From Halalkalibacter wakoensis JCM 9140 (GTDB taxonomy: Bacteria; Bacillota; Bacilli; Bacillales; Bacillaceae_D), in NCBI RefSeq assembly GCF_000513095.1, contig NZ_BAUT01000023.1, forward strand, positions 1 through 52,573: a stretch of DNA of 52,573 bases, written 5' to 3'. The notes under the pieces were generated by a model. The model ran no database searches, was not told where the DNA came from, and saw nothing but the letters and a program-made list of their open reading frames with translations. The translations under genes were made by a program, and so were the position numbers. Below are positions 1 through 7,771 of this stretch, piece by piece; position 1 is the stretch's first letter; every line of letters begins with the position of its first letter.

Positions 1-98
1 TGTCGAGCCTCCTCGGCTGCGCCTGTGGGGTCTCGACCTTACCTCTACTTCCCGCAGGAGTCGAGTGGTTTCCGCTTCATTTCACTTAGAGGAAAACC
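1..98. repeat. Dispersed GC-rich repeat, copy 1 (type A, cut by window edge)
   Basis: Right part of the type A repeat: GCCTCCTCGGCTGCGCCTGT, then the GGGGTCTCGAC core, then GCAGGAGTCGAGTG and a CTTCATTTCACT end. The same order is seen at 20961-21096, which is a complete copy. The left part lies outside the window. Confidence 0.75.
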
Positions 99-167
99 TT
101 CGTCAGACAGCGACAGACTTTATGGGGAAATAGCCTTGCTTGTTTTTATGGACTAGGTGGAAAAAAG

Positions 168-237
168 GTGATCGTTCCATTACGCTGCAGCCACTCGCAC
201 CCGCAAAGAGGTGTCGAGCCTCTTTTTGAGGCCACTG
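168..237. repeat. Dispersed GC-rich repeat, copy 2 (type A left part)
   Basis: Carries the type A left end (CGTTCCATTACGCTGCAG, then CCACTCGCACCCGCAAAGAG and GTGTCGAGCCTC). It then runs into GAGGCCACTGAAAAAG, the linker that also joins type A and type B halves in the copies at 308-476 and 17747-17893. Confidence 0.65.
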
Positions 238-307
238 AAAAAGTTCTTTTATCCTTTCCAATGCTTATAATGAGTTGGATCTTGATAGTATGAAGAGCTG
301 ATATTAG

Positions 308-476
308 CAGGGGAATGACACGGAGACTCCTGCGGGAGCAGTGACCCACGTGTGAGACCCCGCAGGCGGCAGCCGAGGAGGCTCACCGGGCACCCGCGGA
401 AAGCGGAGTGTCATTCCCTTGCGGCGGTTAGGCACTTTTTCAGTGACCTCCTAGGCTGCACCTGTGGGGTCTCGAC
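308..476. repeat. Dispersed GC-rich repeat, copy 3 (A/B composite)
   Basis: Contains the type B core (CACCCGCGGAAAGCGGAGTG, then TCATTCCC and GCGGCGGTTAGGCAC). This is joined through CACTTTTTCAGTGACCTCC to the type A core GGGGTCTCGACC. Copies 2 and 3 lie about 70 bp apart and flank no gene. Confidence 0.7.
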
Positions 477-480
477 CGTA

Positions 481-615
481 TTATTTCTTCTTATCGTTTG
501 CTCGATTCGAACCGTTATCGATCATTTCGCTCGCAACATCTTCGTTCAGAAGATTTTCTTTTGGTGTTTGGTTATTGGTTAGTGCTTTTCCTTTTTGTCT
601 GTTTCGTTTATCCAT
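481..615 (-). CDS. Hypothetical 44-aa hydrophilic protein
   Basis: An ATG at 615 follows AGGAGG with 8-nt spacing and opens a 44-codon frame ending in TAA at 481. The product starts MDKRNRQKGK and is rich in Asn, Lys and Asp, with no membrane segment or cysteine. Its size and composition resemble the small spore-associated proteins common in Bacillus, but I do not recognise the family. The 3' end lies only 4 nt from repeat copy 3. The strong ribosome binding site is the main evidence that it is real. Confidence 0.5.
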   Translation of the reverse strand: MDKRNRQKGKALTNNQTPKENLLNEDVASEMIDNGSNRANDKKK

Positions 616-699
616 GTGGACAGCCTCCTATTGTTTTAATGTAGTATCATTGTTACTATTTCTTTAGATCAAAATTCTATTCAAAGAGTAGGTGTCACG

Positions 700-1320
700 G
701 TGGCAAAAAAGAAATATTACGTTGTCTGGAAAGGAAGAAAACCTGGGATTTACTTAACTTGGGCAGAGTGCGAAGCGCAAGTAAAAGGTTTTACAGGAGC
801 AAGATTTAAATCCTTCCCTACAAAAGAAGAAGCGGAAGCAGCCTATTCAGGAAATGGCAGCACCCATTCACGCCAACCAAAGGGAAAGCCGGTACATAAG
901 GAAATTACGGAGGAAGTCGATTGGGATAGTGTTTCGGTTGATGTAGGATGTCGAGGAAATCCTGGAGTTGTTGAATACAAAGGGGTTGATACGAAAACAG
1001 GGGAAATTTTATTTGCTCATGATGAAATCCATATTGGAACAAATAATATGGGCGAATTCTTGGCAATCGTTCATGGTTTGGCTTACTTAAAAGAACAAGG
1101 TAGTTCCAAAACGATTTACTCGGATTCGATGACAGCGATTAAATGGGTCAAACAAAAGAAAGCGAAATCGACGTTAGTTCGAAACGAGCAAACAGCTTAT
1201 ATTTGGTCATTGATGGACCGAGCTGAGAAATGGCTGCAAACAAATGACTACCAAAATCCCATTAAGAAATGGCACACAGAAAAATGGGGAGAGATTAAGG
1301 CGGATTATGGCCGTAAGTAA
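700..1320 (+). CDS. rnhA: Ribonuclease HI with N-terminal viroplasmin-type RNA/DNA hybrid-binding domain
   Basis: Cleaves the RNA strand of RNA/DNA hybrids, for example R-loops and primers, in the cytoplasm. The frame opens with GTG at 700 and gives 206 aa. Residues 1-50 form the viroplasmin/HBD domain (YYVVWKGRKPGIY, then a W and AQVKGFTGARFKSFP). After a Ser/Lys-rich linker comes the catalytic domain, with acids D81 (SVDVG), E119 (NNMGEF), D142 (IYSDS) and D202 (IKADYGRK). From memory of the B. halodurans enzyme these correspond to D71, E109, D132 and D192, a constant 10-residue offset caused by a longer linker. The end sequence WGEIKADYGRK is characteristic of that enzyme. The gene is monocistronic and followed by a strong hairpin terminator. 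Confidence 0.95.
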   Translation: MAKKKYYVVWKGRKPGIYLTWAECEAQVKGFTGARFKSFPTKEEAEAAYSGNGSTHSRQPKGKPVHKEITEEVDWDSVSVDVGCRGNPGVVEYKGVDTKTGEILFAHDEIHIGTNNMGEFLAIVHGLAYLKEQGSSKTIYSDSMTAIKWVKQKKAKSTLVRNEQTAYIWSLMDRAEKWLQTNDYQNPIKKWHTEKWGEIKADYGRK

Positions 1321-1350
1321 CAGGGTGAGAAGTTAAATCTTATAGTAGTA

Positions 1351-1391
1351 AACGGTCCCCGATTGTGAGAAACGATCGGGGACCGTTTTTG
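1351..1391. terminator. Bidirectional rho-independent terminator after rnhA
   Basis: Near-perfect stem AACGGTCCCCGAT / ATCGGGGACCGTT followed by a T run at 1386-1390. It lies between convergent genes: rnhA ends at 1320 and the zinc-ribbon gene ends at 1407. Confidence 0.85.
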
Positions 1392-1406
1392 TTTTTTGTT
1401 AATGGA

Positions 1407-1613
1407 CTAACTGCCGAAAAAGAAATCAATTACATTTGATGCAGTGGACGTTTGACTATTGTAAAACTCTGAGTAACCGCAATTTGTACAATAAACAACG
1501 CGAAATTTGTTATGCTGAATATCAAACATTTTAGATAAACCTGTTCCTGTTGTTGCGATTTCTTTCGTTTTGGCTTCGGTATGACCGCATTTTATACAAC
1601 CGCGTTTTTGCAT
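1407..1613 (-). CDS. Small zinc-ribbon nucleic-acid-binding-type protein
   Basis: A 68-aa protein with two CxxC knuckles, C6-I-K-C9 and C42-T-N-C45, which should bind one Zn2+. It fits the family of short Zn-ribbon proteins annotated as nucleic-acid binding (formerly DUF2082), though function is not established. The start ATG at 1613 is preceded by GGGAGGAATAG, a strong ribosome binding site. The C-terminal FFFGS tail ends close to the rnhA terminator. No operon partner is evident, because the next gene on the same strand (Lrp) starts its own transcript. Confidence 0.8.
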   Translation of the reverse strand: MQKRGCIKCGHTEAKTKEIATTGTGLSKMFDIQHNKFRVVYCTNCGYSEFYNSQTSTASNVIDFFFGS

Positions 1614-1692
1614 GTCTATTCCTCCCTTTTTCTAACATATAACGTATTAAAAGGGAAAAAGTTTCAGATTGAGAGCCATTGTTTGCGTAATC

Positions 1693-2142
1693 TTACAATT
1701 TCATGCCACTGCGGCTTTTGAAGCGTCTTAGTAAGATGTGGCTTTCTACTCGGGTAATGCCTTTTAACGCATAAAGCTCAACATTAATAAAATGTTCCAA
1801 TTGATCAAAATCTTCAACGAGAACATGCATATGTAACGTGCTTGGGCCAGTCATTTGGTAGCAGCTTGAGACATTTGGATTTTCAGCTAACGTTTCAGCA
1901 ACAGAGACGAGAGAAGTTGGCTCGCAATCCACTTCAAAAAAGGCAGAAACTTTTTTGCCGACTTTATCTGAATTAATCACGACACTAAATTTTTCGATCA
2001 CTTCTTCTTCCATTAACTGATTAATTCTTTCTCGGATGGCTACTCGTGACAAGCCAAGTTCTTTGGCGATATCAACGTAAGACATCCGTCCATTATCGGT
2101 TAAAAGTTCTAATATCCGCTTGTCGGTCGCATCTAATTTCAT
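1693..2142 (-). CDS. Lrp/AsnC family transcriptional regulator
   Basis: A 149-aa protein with an N-terminal winged helix-turn-helix (MKLDATDKRILELL, then DIAKELGLSRVAIRERI) and a C-terminal RAM/AsnC ligand-binding domain. I start it at ATG 2142 because GAAGGTG lies just upstream; an upstream extension of 29 residues has no ribosome binding site and no family resemblance. Such proteins sense amino acids and regulate metabolism or export genes. The target here is unknown. It is divergent from the oligoendopeptidase gene at 2273, so shared regulation across the 130-bp gap is possible but inferred. Confidence 0.88.
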   Translation of the reverse strand: MKLDATDKRILELLTDNGRMSYVDIAKELGLSRVAIRERINQLMEEEVIEKFSVVINSDKVGKKVSAFFEVDCEPTSLVSVAETLAENPNVSSCYQMTGPSTLHMHVLVEDFDQLEHFINVELYALKGITRVESHILLRRFKSRSGMKL

Positions 2143-2272
2143 GTTATTCACACCTTCATCTATAGTTACATTTATTATAAATGAAAACGAATGCGGGAAA
2201 AACAATAGAGTCAAGCAATCGTACAGCATTTTTTTGGTAAACTAGTATGATAGAAGCTGAAGTAAAGAGGAG

Positions 2273-4054
2273 ATGGCGCAAGTGAACTATCCGGAAGTTT
2301 GGGATTTAGATTCAATCTTTAGAGGAGGATCAGAATCAAAGGAATTTAAAGAGTTTGTTATTGGAAATGATAGACAGATAGACGAACTTAATGAAGCAAT
2401 AGGTGAGGAAGCATCTTTTGACCAGTTAGAGGATTACATACATCGTATTCAGATACAAATGCAAAGAAACAGGCAATCGAGTGCCTTTGTTAGTTGTTTA
2501 ACTGCACAAAATGTGAAAGACAAAGAGGCGTCGCTTTGGCTAGGAAAAATGACAGAACAATCGACCAAGATTCAAATGATATGGGGCAAGATTGAAGACT
2601 TTTTAGTAGAGCTTACTGAGGAACAATGGAATGAATTTAGTAAAAGGCCAGCTTTAAAAAGTGTTCTCTTCCATCTAAAAGAACGTCGCTTTCAAGCAAC
2701 AGAAAAGCTATCACCTAATGAAGAAAAACTTGCGGCGAAGCTAGAGATAGATGGATATCATGCATGGGGGAAAGTGTATAACGAAGCGGTCGGACGAATG
2801 CAAATTCCATTTGAAGAAAAGGGAGTAGAAAAGCCACTATCAGCAGGTCAATTGCAAAACCGCTTAAATAGCTCGGACCGATCCGTGAGAGAAAGAGCAG
2901 AAATAGCTTCAGAAAGAGCGTGGGAAAAGGAAACGGATTTGTTTGCCTCGACGTTGAACCATTTAGCGGGATTTCGCTTGCAATTATACAAGGCAAGAGG
3001 CTGGGATCAGGTGTTAAAGGAACCACTAGCAATTAATCGTATGCAAGAGACAACATTGACGGCAATGTGGGAGACGATTACAGACAATAAACCTCGTTTT
3101 TATGAATTTATGGCTAGAAAAGCAGAATTGTTAGGTGTTAAGAAGTTGGCTATGCATGATGTGCATGCTCCTCTTCCTGTTGAAGGGGATACAAACATTC
3201 CGTATTCAGAAGCTTGTGAGTTAATCATTAAGCATTTTAAACAAATTAGCCCGAAATTGGCTGCTTTTACAGAAGGAGCACTTAGAGATGGCTGGGTTGA
3301 GGCTGAGGATCGAGCAGGAAAACGGCCAGGAGGATTTTGTACGACATTTCCTTTATCAAAAGAGTCACGGATATTTATGACGTACGACGGGACCATGGCT
3401 AATGTCGCTACACTCGCCCATGAGTTGGGGCATGCGTATCATAGTCATTGTTTAAAGGATATGGCGCCACTCGCACAACGTTACGCCATGAACGTCGCTG
3501 AAACGGCTTCTACCTTTGCTGAAAATATAATTGCTGATGCACTAGTGAAGGAGGCTCCAACAGAAGAGGCTACATTATCGTTATTAGAAAATAAAATTTC
3601 AAGGTCTTTAGCATTCTTTATGAACATCCATGCGAGATTTCTATTTGAGACGAGATTTTATGAGGCGAGAAAAGAAGGATTTGTACCGGTTACTCAATTA
3701 AACACATTAATGGAAGAAGCTCAGAAAGAAGCGTACGGCGGACAATTAGCCACATACTCCCCAACCTTTTGGGCATCAAAGCTTCATTTCCATATAACAG
3801 GTGTTCCGTTTTATAACTTCCCATACACATTCGGCTTTTTATTTAGCTTAGGAATTTATAAAAAAGCAATGGAAACAGGCAGCTCATTTGAAGACGATTA
3901 TATTGCTTTATTGCAAGATACGGCTAGTATGACTGTTGAAGACTTAGCGAAGAAGCATCTAAACGTTGACTTAACTAGCAAATCGTTTTGGCAAGAAGCG
4001 ATAGACGTCATTTTAAAAGATGTGGATACGTTTATGGAATTAACTAAATCATAA
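2273..4054 (+). CDS. pepF: M3 family oligoendopeptidase (PepF type)
   Basis: Cytoplasmic zinc metallopeptidase that degrades short peptides. About 593 aa, the usual size for the M3B family. The HExxH zinc motif is H383-E-L-G-H387 inside TLAHELGHAYHSH, and a downstream glutamate (NVAETASTFAE) supplies the third ligand in this family. Two starts compete. ATG 2273 abuts the AAGAGGAG ribosome binding site with no spacing, whereas GTG 2282 lies 9 nt after it and may be the true start, removing three residues. No signal peptide. Single gene, followed by a dispersed repeat at 4107. Confidence 0.92.
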   Translation: MAQVNYPEVWDLDSIFRGGSESKEFKEFVIGNDRQIDELNEAIGEEASFDQLEDYIHRIQIQMQRNRQSSAFVSCLTAQNVKDKEASLWLGKMTEQSTKIQMIWGKIEDFLVELTEEQWNEFSKRPALKSVLFHLKERRFQATEKLSPNEEKLAAKLEIDGYHAWGKVYNEAVGRMQIPFEEKGVEKPLSAGQLQNRLNSSDRSVRERAEIASERAWEKETDLFASTLNHLAGFRLQLYKARGWDQVLKEPLAINRMQETTLTAMWETITDNKPRFYEFMARKAELLGVKKLAMHDVHAPLPVEGDTNIPYSEACELIIKHFKQISPKLAAFTEGALRDGWVEAEDRAGKRPGGFCTTFPLSKESRIFMTYDGTMANVATLAHELGHAYHSHCLKDMAPLAQRYAMNVAETASTFAENIIADALVKEAPTEEATLSLLENKISRSLAFFMNIHARFLFETRFYEARKEGFVPVTQLNTLMEEAQKEAYGGQLATYSPTFWASKLHFHITGVPFYNFPYTFGFLFSLGIYKKAMETGSSFEDDYIALLQDTASMTVEDLAKKHLNVDLTSKSFWQEAIDVILKDVDTFMELTKS

Positions 4055-4106
4055 GGTTGTTTTAAAAGGCTGTTGTGTGAAGAGTGTTGAACAGGTGCTA
4101 TGCTCA

Positions 4107-4244
4107 GAGTGAAATGGAGCGGAAGCCTCGACACCTGCAGGACCAGTGCCCCACGCGTGAGACCCCGAAGGCGACAGTCGAGGGAGGCTCACTGGGCACC
4201 CGCGGAAAGCGGAGTGTCATTCCCCTGCGGCTGGTTACCCACTA
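4107..4244. repeat. Dispersed GC-rich repeat, copy 4 (A/B composite)
   Basis: Begins with AGTGAAATGGAGCGGAAG, the reverse complement of the type A right end. It continues through GTGAGACCCCGAAGGCGACA and CACCCGCGGAAAGCGGAGTG and finishes CTGCGGCTGGTTACCCACTA, the reverse complement of the type B left end. Confidence 0.75.
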
Positions 4245-4333
4245 ACCTATGAAGAAAATTCTTGTTTTCTGCAAGGTAAGTGTAAAAAAAAGGTAACCAT
4301 AAAAAAATAAGTCCCAGAAAACAGTCTTTTCAC

Positions 4334-4372
4334 AAAAAAGATGCCAAAAGGAACATGTGACCTTTTGGCATC
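4334..4372 (-). terminator. Terminator of the cydAB operon
   Basis: Perfect 12-bp stem GATGCCAAAAGG / CCTTTTGGCATC with a 9-nt loop. On the minus strand it is followed by six T residues (A run 4334-4339). It lies 5 nt beyond the cydB stop codon. Confidence 0.85.
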
Positions 4373-4376
4373 GTTC

Positions 4377-5411
4377 TTAATGAGAGGTATCCTGGCGTAA
4401 GTATCGTTTGTCTTTCATAAATAAGCGCCAAAACCAGATGAATACAGGAATAAGGATCGCCATTCCAATCCCATAACCAATTAAAAGCAAGTGAAACATA
4501 GTTTCATTTGTGAAAGCATCATAAATCGTTACATCCGGGTATAGAAAATAAGGCATGTGGGCCGAGCCATAGGCGAAGCTAGCAAGACCAAACTGCAAGG
4601 CAATTAGCAAGACAGCGATTCTTGGACGACCTACGTCAAACTTTTTGGCAGGCCACCAAAGGGCACTATAACCGATAGAAAAAGCGAGTAGAGAAAGTGT
4701 GAACCATAACCACTCATTGGCCATGTTTTCAAACATCCAAAATGCCTCTGGAATCAAGGTTAAAATCGCCCCTACAGCAAAAGAAAGAGTAATCGGACCT
4801 AAAATAATCGCATTACGTCGGTATACATGGTATGTTTCTCTGGATCCAGCTTCTTTTGCATAGTCACTTAACAATAACGAGGACAAAAACAGCTCCGTAC
4901 TTAGACCGAATCCTAGGTGAGTATAAAAAGTAGGACTCGTGAATAATTGGTCAAGTAAAATATACTGCCTGTCCCCAACGACCTCAACAAATCCTCCAAT
5001 TGCAGCCGGCAAAATACTAATGAGCAACGCAGGAATAAGTAGACCGGTAACTCCTGATATGATCACGAGCATGTTTGTATATTTTTGAACGGAATAAGAG
5101 TAAACCATAAACGCACTTCGTATCGTTAAAAAAAACAAAACTAAGCAAAAAGGGACGATCATCAATGTTCCTAACGTTGCAGCAGCTCCAGGGAAGAAAC
5201 TAACTAATGCGACAACCAGAAGAACTAAAAATACATTCGTTACTTCCCATGATGGAGATAAATACCGATTTGCTATTGAAGCGGCTTTCGTGTCGGTTCG
5301 TTTGCGATAATACATAGCCCAAAATCCGGCGCCAAAGTCAATTGAACCTGCAATAGCATACATAAAGAGAAATACCCAAAGTATGATGATCGCAATATAA
5401 ACATCTTCCAT
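4377..5411 (-). CDS. cydB: bd-type quinol oxidase subunit II (YthB-like)
   Basis: Membrane partner of CydA in the terminal quinol oxidase that reduces O2 to water. 344 aa with about nine hydrophobic segments, starting EDVYIAIIILWVFLFMYAIA. The length matches B. subtilis YthB. I start it at ATG 5411 because AGGAG lies 7 nt upstream; the TTG at 5417 is too close. The gene follows cydA after 15 nt with its ribosome binding site inside the gap, so the two are co-transcribed. A terminator follows directly. No cydCD-type ABC genes are nearby. Confidence 0.9.
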   Translation of the reverse strand: MEDVYIAIIILWVFLFMYAIAGSIDFGAGFWAMYYRKRTDTKAASIANRYLSPSWEVTNVFLVLLVVALVSFFPGAAATLGTLMIVPFCLVLFFLTIRSAFMVYSYSVQKYTNMLVIISGVTGLLIPALLISILPAAIGGFVEVVGDRQYILLDQLFTSPTFYTHLGFGLSTELFLSSLLLSDYAKEAGSRETYHVYRRNAIILGPITLSFAVGAILTLIPEAFWMFENMANEWLWFTLSLLAFSIGYSALWWPAKKFDVGRPRIAVLLIALQFGLASFAYGSAHMPYFLYPDVTIYDAFTNETMFHLLLIGYGIGMAILIPVFIWFWRLFMKDKRYLRQDTSH

Positions 5412-5426
5412 AAACAATCTCCTCTT

Positions 5427-6758
5427 TTACATCGTTTGTAGTTCTTTTGAAACAGGGTTACGGTTAAAGTAATAATGCATAACAAGTGCAGTAAGGACGA
5501 GCAAGATAACATAAAGGGATACAAACAAAACGAATAACATCCCTAAATTGCCGGAGGTCGTAGCCGCTTCTCCTGTACGCTGAATTCCGTAAATGGTCCA
5601 TGGCTGCCTACCTGTACAGCTAAAGATCCAGCCTGTTTCGATGCCAATCACCGCTAATGGTCCAGAGGCTACAAGTCCGGCAAGAAGCCACTTTGGATAG
5701 GGCTTGTTTGTTTTTCTACGTAAAAAGGTCAGTCCCCAATAAATAACCGCTAAACCGAGAAGGGCTGAACCAATGCCAACCATCACATTAAATAACGTAT
5801 GAACAAATAAAGGAGGCCACTCATCACGTGGGTAATCATACAAACCACGAACGACACCATCTGTTGAACCGGTAGCTAGCCAGCTTAGCATTCCAGGAAT
5901 TTCAATCCCTCCAACAACACGACCGGCTTCAGGATCAGGCGTTCCCATAATCGCAAGTGGCGCATTGGACTGAGTTACAAACAGCCCTTCAGCAGCTGCA
6001 AGCTTAACTGGAATATGCTCATGAAGCATAATCGCTGTATCATGACCATTGTTCATCGTAACAACCGACATGATGAGTCCTACCGCTAGAGAAAGAGAAA
6101 GGCCTTTACGGTGATAAGCTACTTCTCGGTCCGTTAATCCACCGCGGAAAAGGTTATACGCTGCAACGGCCGCAAGAACAAAAGCACCAGTCATATAGGC
6201 ACTATAAACAACATGTAAAGAAGTAACATAGAAACTAGGATTATTGATGGCTGCTAGGGGATTGACATTGGTAACTTGCCCGTTTACTAATTCGAACCCT
6301 CGAGGGGTGTTCATCCAAGCATGAGCATTTGTAATTAACACAGCTGATGCTGTTGCACCTAATGCGACAAAAAAAACACTTACAATTCTCATAGTTGGGG
6401 AGAGGCGGTCAGCAGCATAAATATAGATCGATAGAAACAAGGCTTCTAAAAAGAAGGCAAAGATCTCAACTTGGAAGGGAAGAGCAATGACTTGTCCGAC
6501 GATTTCCATAAACCCTGGCCACAAGAGACTTAACATAACAGCTACGATCGTTCCTGATGGAATCGCCACACCAAGCAAAATCGCGACACCCTTTGTCCAA
6601 CGTTTTGCAAGAGTTCCGTAATCTTCATCTTTGCGTACAATCCGCATAATTTCTGCTAGTAAGATCATGAGGGTTATACCTACCCCTAAAGTCGCGAATA
6701 TGATGTGAAAAGCGATTGATGTCCCGAACATCATTCGTGCGAGCATAACATTATCCAT
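5427..6758 (-). CDS. cydA: bd-type quinol oxidase subunit I, short Q-loop (YthA/CIO-like)
   Basis: Haem-bearing subunit of a bd-type quinol oxidase. 443 aa, shorter than classical CydA (about 470-520) and matching B. subtilis YthA and cyanide-insensitive oxidases, which have a short quinol loop. Visible are haem-ligand histidines H18 (AFHIIFATLGVG) and H182 (TSLHVVYSAYMTGAF), conserved acids E98 and E105 in the third helix, and the GRQPW motif near the C-terminus. The ribosome binding site AAAGGAAG precedes ATG 6758. I saw no Rex-type operator upstream. Whether it carries haem d or b cannot be told from sequence alone. Confidence 0.9.
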   Translation of the reverse strand: MDNVMLARMMFGTSIAFHIIFATLGVGITLMILLAEIMRIVRKDEDYGTLAKRWTKGVAILLGVAIPSGTIVAVMLSLLWPGFMEIVGQVIALPFQVEIFAFFLEALFLSIYIYAADRLSPTMRIVSVFFVALGATASAVLITNAHAWMNTPRGFELVNGQVTNVNPLAAINNPSFYVTSLHVVYSAYMTGAFVLAAVAAYNLFRGGLTDREVAYHRKGLSLSLAVGLIMSVVTMNNGHDTAIMLHEHIPVKLAAAEGLFVTQSNAPLAIMGTPDPEAGRVVGGIEIPGMLSWLATGSTDGVVRGLYDYPRDEWPPLFVHTLFNVMVGIGSALLGLAVIYWGLTFLRRKTNKPYPKWLLAGLVASGPLAVIGIETGWIFSCTGRQPWTIYGIQRTGEAATTSGNLGMLFVLFVSLYVILLVLTALVMHYYFNRNPVSKELQTM

Positions 6759-6985
6759 CTTGTTCTTCCTTTCAAATTTGGTGAATTCTAATTACGCTAT
6801 TACTGTGCGTTAATAATTTGGTTCTATTCGTTTTATTTTCCAATTAAAGAAATGATTTATTATGTATGTTTAATAAAGATTGGTGCTAGAGGAGATAGTA
6901 TTGCAAGTGAAATGGCTGGAGAGCTAAGGAACGATATGTTCATCCACTTAACCTATAAAAATAATAAAAGAAGGAAAACAACCTA

Positions 6986-7030
6986 AAAAGAGCGAGTTCC
7001 CTAATAAAAAGGAAACTCGCTCTTTTTTTT
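6986..7030. terminator. Bidirectional terminator beside the FbpB-like gene
   Basis: Stem AGAGCGAGTTCC / GGAAACTCGCTCT with a 10-nt A-rich loop, flanked by A5 on the left and T8 on the right, so it can act on both strands. It overlaps the stop codon of the minus-strand gene ending at 7029. The stretch 6780-6985 upstream of cydA holds no clear gene (see findings for a possible remnant at 6892-6985). Confidence 0.8.
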
Positions 7031-7169
7031 ATTTAGTATCTTTTTCTTGATTGCTTGACGTTCGTTCATCAATTCGTTCTTCAATTTTTGCTAATGCTTC
7101 TGGATCATTTAACAATTGTTTTTTGTTCTCTAAAACTAACTCTTCAAATGATGTGGATTGTCTTCTCAT
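7029..7169 (-). CDS. Small basic protein resembling Fur-regulated FbpB
   Basis: A 46-aa protein (MRRQSTSFEELVLENKKQLL, then a DPEALAKIEERIDER helix). The pattern SFEELV-x-EN-KK-x-LL-xDPEAL-x-KIEERI is typical of the FbpB family of small Bacillus proteins linked to the iron-sparing response. I start it at ATG 7169 because AGGTGGGG precedes it, dropping a 17-residue upstream extension. I looked for a Fur box upstream and found no convincing one, so iron control is inferred from the family only. It ends in the bidirectional terminator. Confidence 0.65.
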   Translation of the reverse strand: MRRQSTSFEELVLENKKQLLNDPEALAKIEERIDERTSSNQEKDTK

Positions 7170-7309
7170 GATAACCCCACCTATTATAGTATTTTCCTGC
7201 TCCTTTGAGTATAACAGCAAAGTTGTGAAATAATAAAGAGAATTGTGACAATTTTTCGATAAAAACGAAATCTGTTACATGTTGTCGAATGAATTGCGTT
7301 GGCCTGTTA

Positions 7310-7373
7310 GTTATGCACAAGAAAAGAAGAGTTACTCACAACAAAAGAATACTTATACACAAATATGTGGATA
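7310..7373. promoter_or_regulatory. Cluster of DnaA-box-like 9-mers
   Basis: Three exact matches to TTATNCACA lie within 64 bp: TTATGCACA at 7310-7318 (+), TTATACACA at 7352-7360 (+) and TTATCCACA on the minus strand at 7365-7373. The last is the perfect consensus DnaA box. A single-mismatch copy TTACTCACA is at 7331-7339. The last two exact boxes face each other as an inverted pair 4 bp apart. No dnaA or dnaN genes are nearby, so this is not the chromosomal origin. Confidence 0.6.
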
Positions 7374-7428
7374 AGTATGTGAATAACTAGGGAATTGTAG
7401 CAAAAGTTAAAAAGATTTAAAAAAGTGG

Positions 7429-7457
7429 TTTACAAGTAAGAGGATTATTGTTAGAAT
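7429..7457 (+). promoter_or_regulatory. Sigma-A promoter before the 48-aa gene
   Basis: -35 TTTACA (7429-7434) and -10 TAGAAT (7452-7457) with exact 17-bp spacing, about 90 bp upstream of ATG 7547 and 56 bp downstream of the DnaA-box cluster. Confidence 0.6.
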
Positions 7458-7546
7458 ATTTTTAACATTAGAAAAGGTAGTTGGTTTTTTTATAGATAAA
7501 AAGTGAGCGACTGCTCAATCAACTTAAAAAGGGAGAGAGAAGGCAT

Positions 7547-7693
7547 ATGACAGTTTCGGAGAAAAAGATGATTGAAGAAATGGAAAAGAAGCTAGAACGT
7601 TTAGCTAGTGAATTAAATGAACTAAAAAAATCTAGTCAAAGTGGATTTGAAAAGTTAGATACAGATGATTTGTTAACTCAAGCTTACAATTAG
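7547..7693 (+). CDS. Hypothetical 48-aa coiled-coil protein
   Basis: ATG 7547 follows AAAGGGAGAGAGAAGG and opens 48 codons. The protein begins MTVSEKKMIEEMEKKLERLA and has a heptad-like run of Leu/Ile/Met up to about residue 28, then a short tail ending TDDLLTQAYN. It is acidic and has no cysteine or membrane segment. I do not recognise the family. It has its own promoter and terminator, which argues that it is a genuine monocistronic gene. The DnaA-box cluster just upstream suggests possible replication-linked control, which is inference only. Confidence 0.65.
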   Translation: MTVSEKKMIEEMEKKLERLASELNELKKSSQSGFEKLDTDDLLTQAYN

Positions 7694-7697
7694 TTTT

Positions 7698-7743
7698 AAA
7701 AGAGAGTGTCTATTAAAGGATTATAGACGAACTCTTTTTTTTT
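7698..7743 (+). terminator. Terminator after the 48-aa gene
   Basis: Stem with core GTCTAT / ATAGAC extended by AAAGAG / CTCTTT, an AT-rich loop and a run of nine T residues. It starts 4 nt after the stop codon. Confidence 0.8.
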
Positions 7744-7771
7744 GAAATGAAAAAGGAAGGATTGGGAAAAA

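Noticed and set aside
6759-6900. Rex operator before cydA
   Set aside because: No TTGTGA-n-TCACAA pattern on either strand, in contrast to the lctP upstream region.
7170-7260. Fur box upstream of the FbpB-like gene
   Set aside because: I found no 7-1-7 match of useful quality, only AT-rich sequence.
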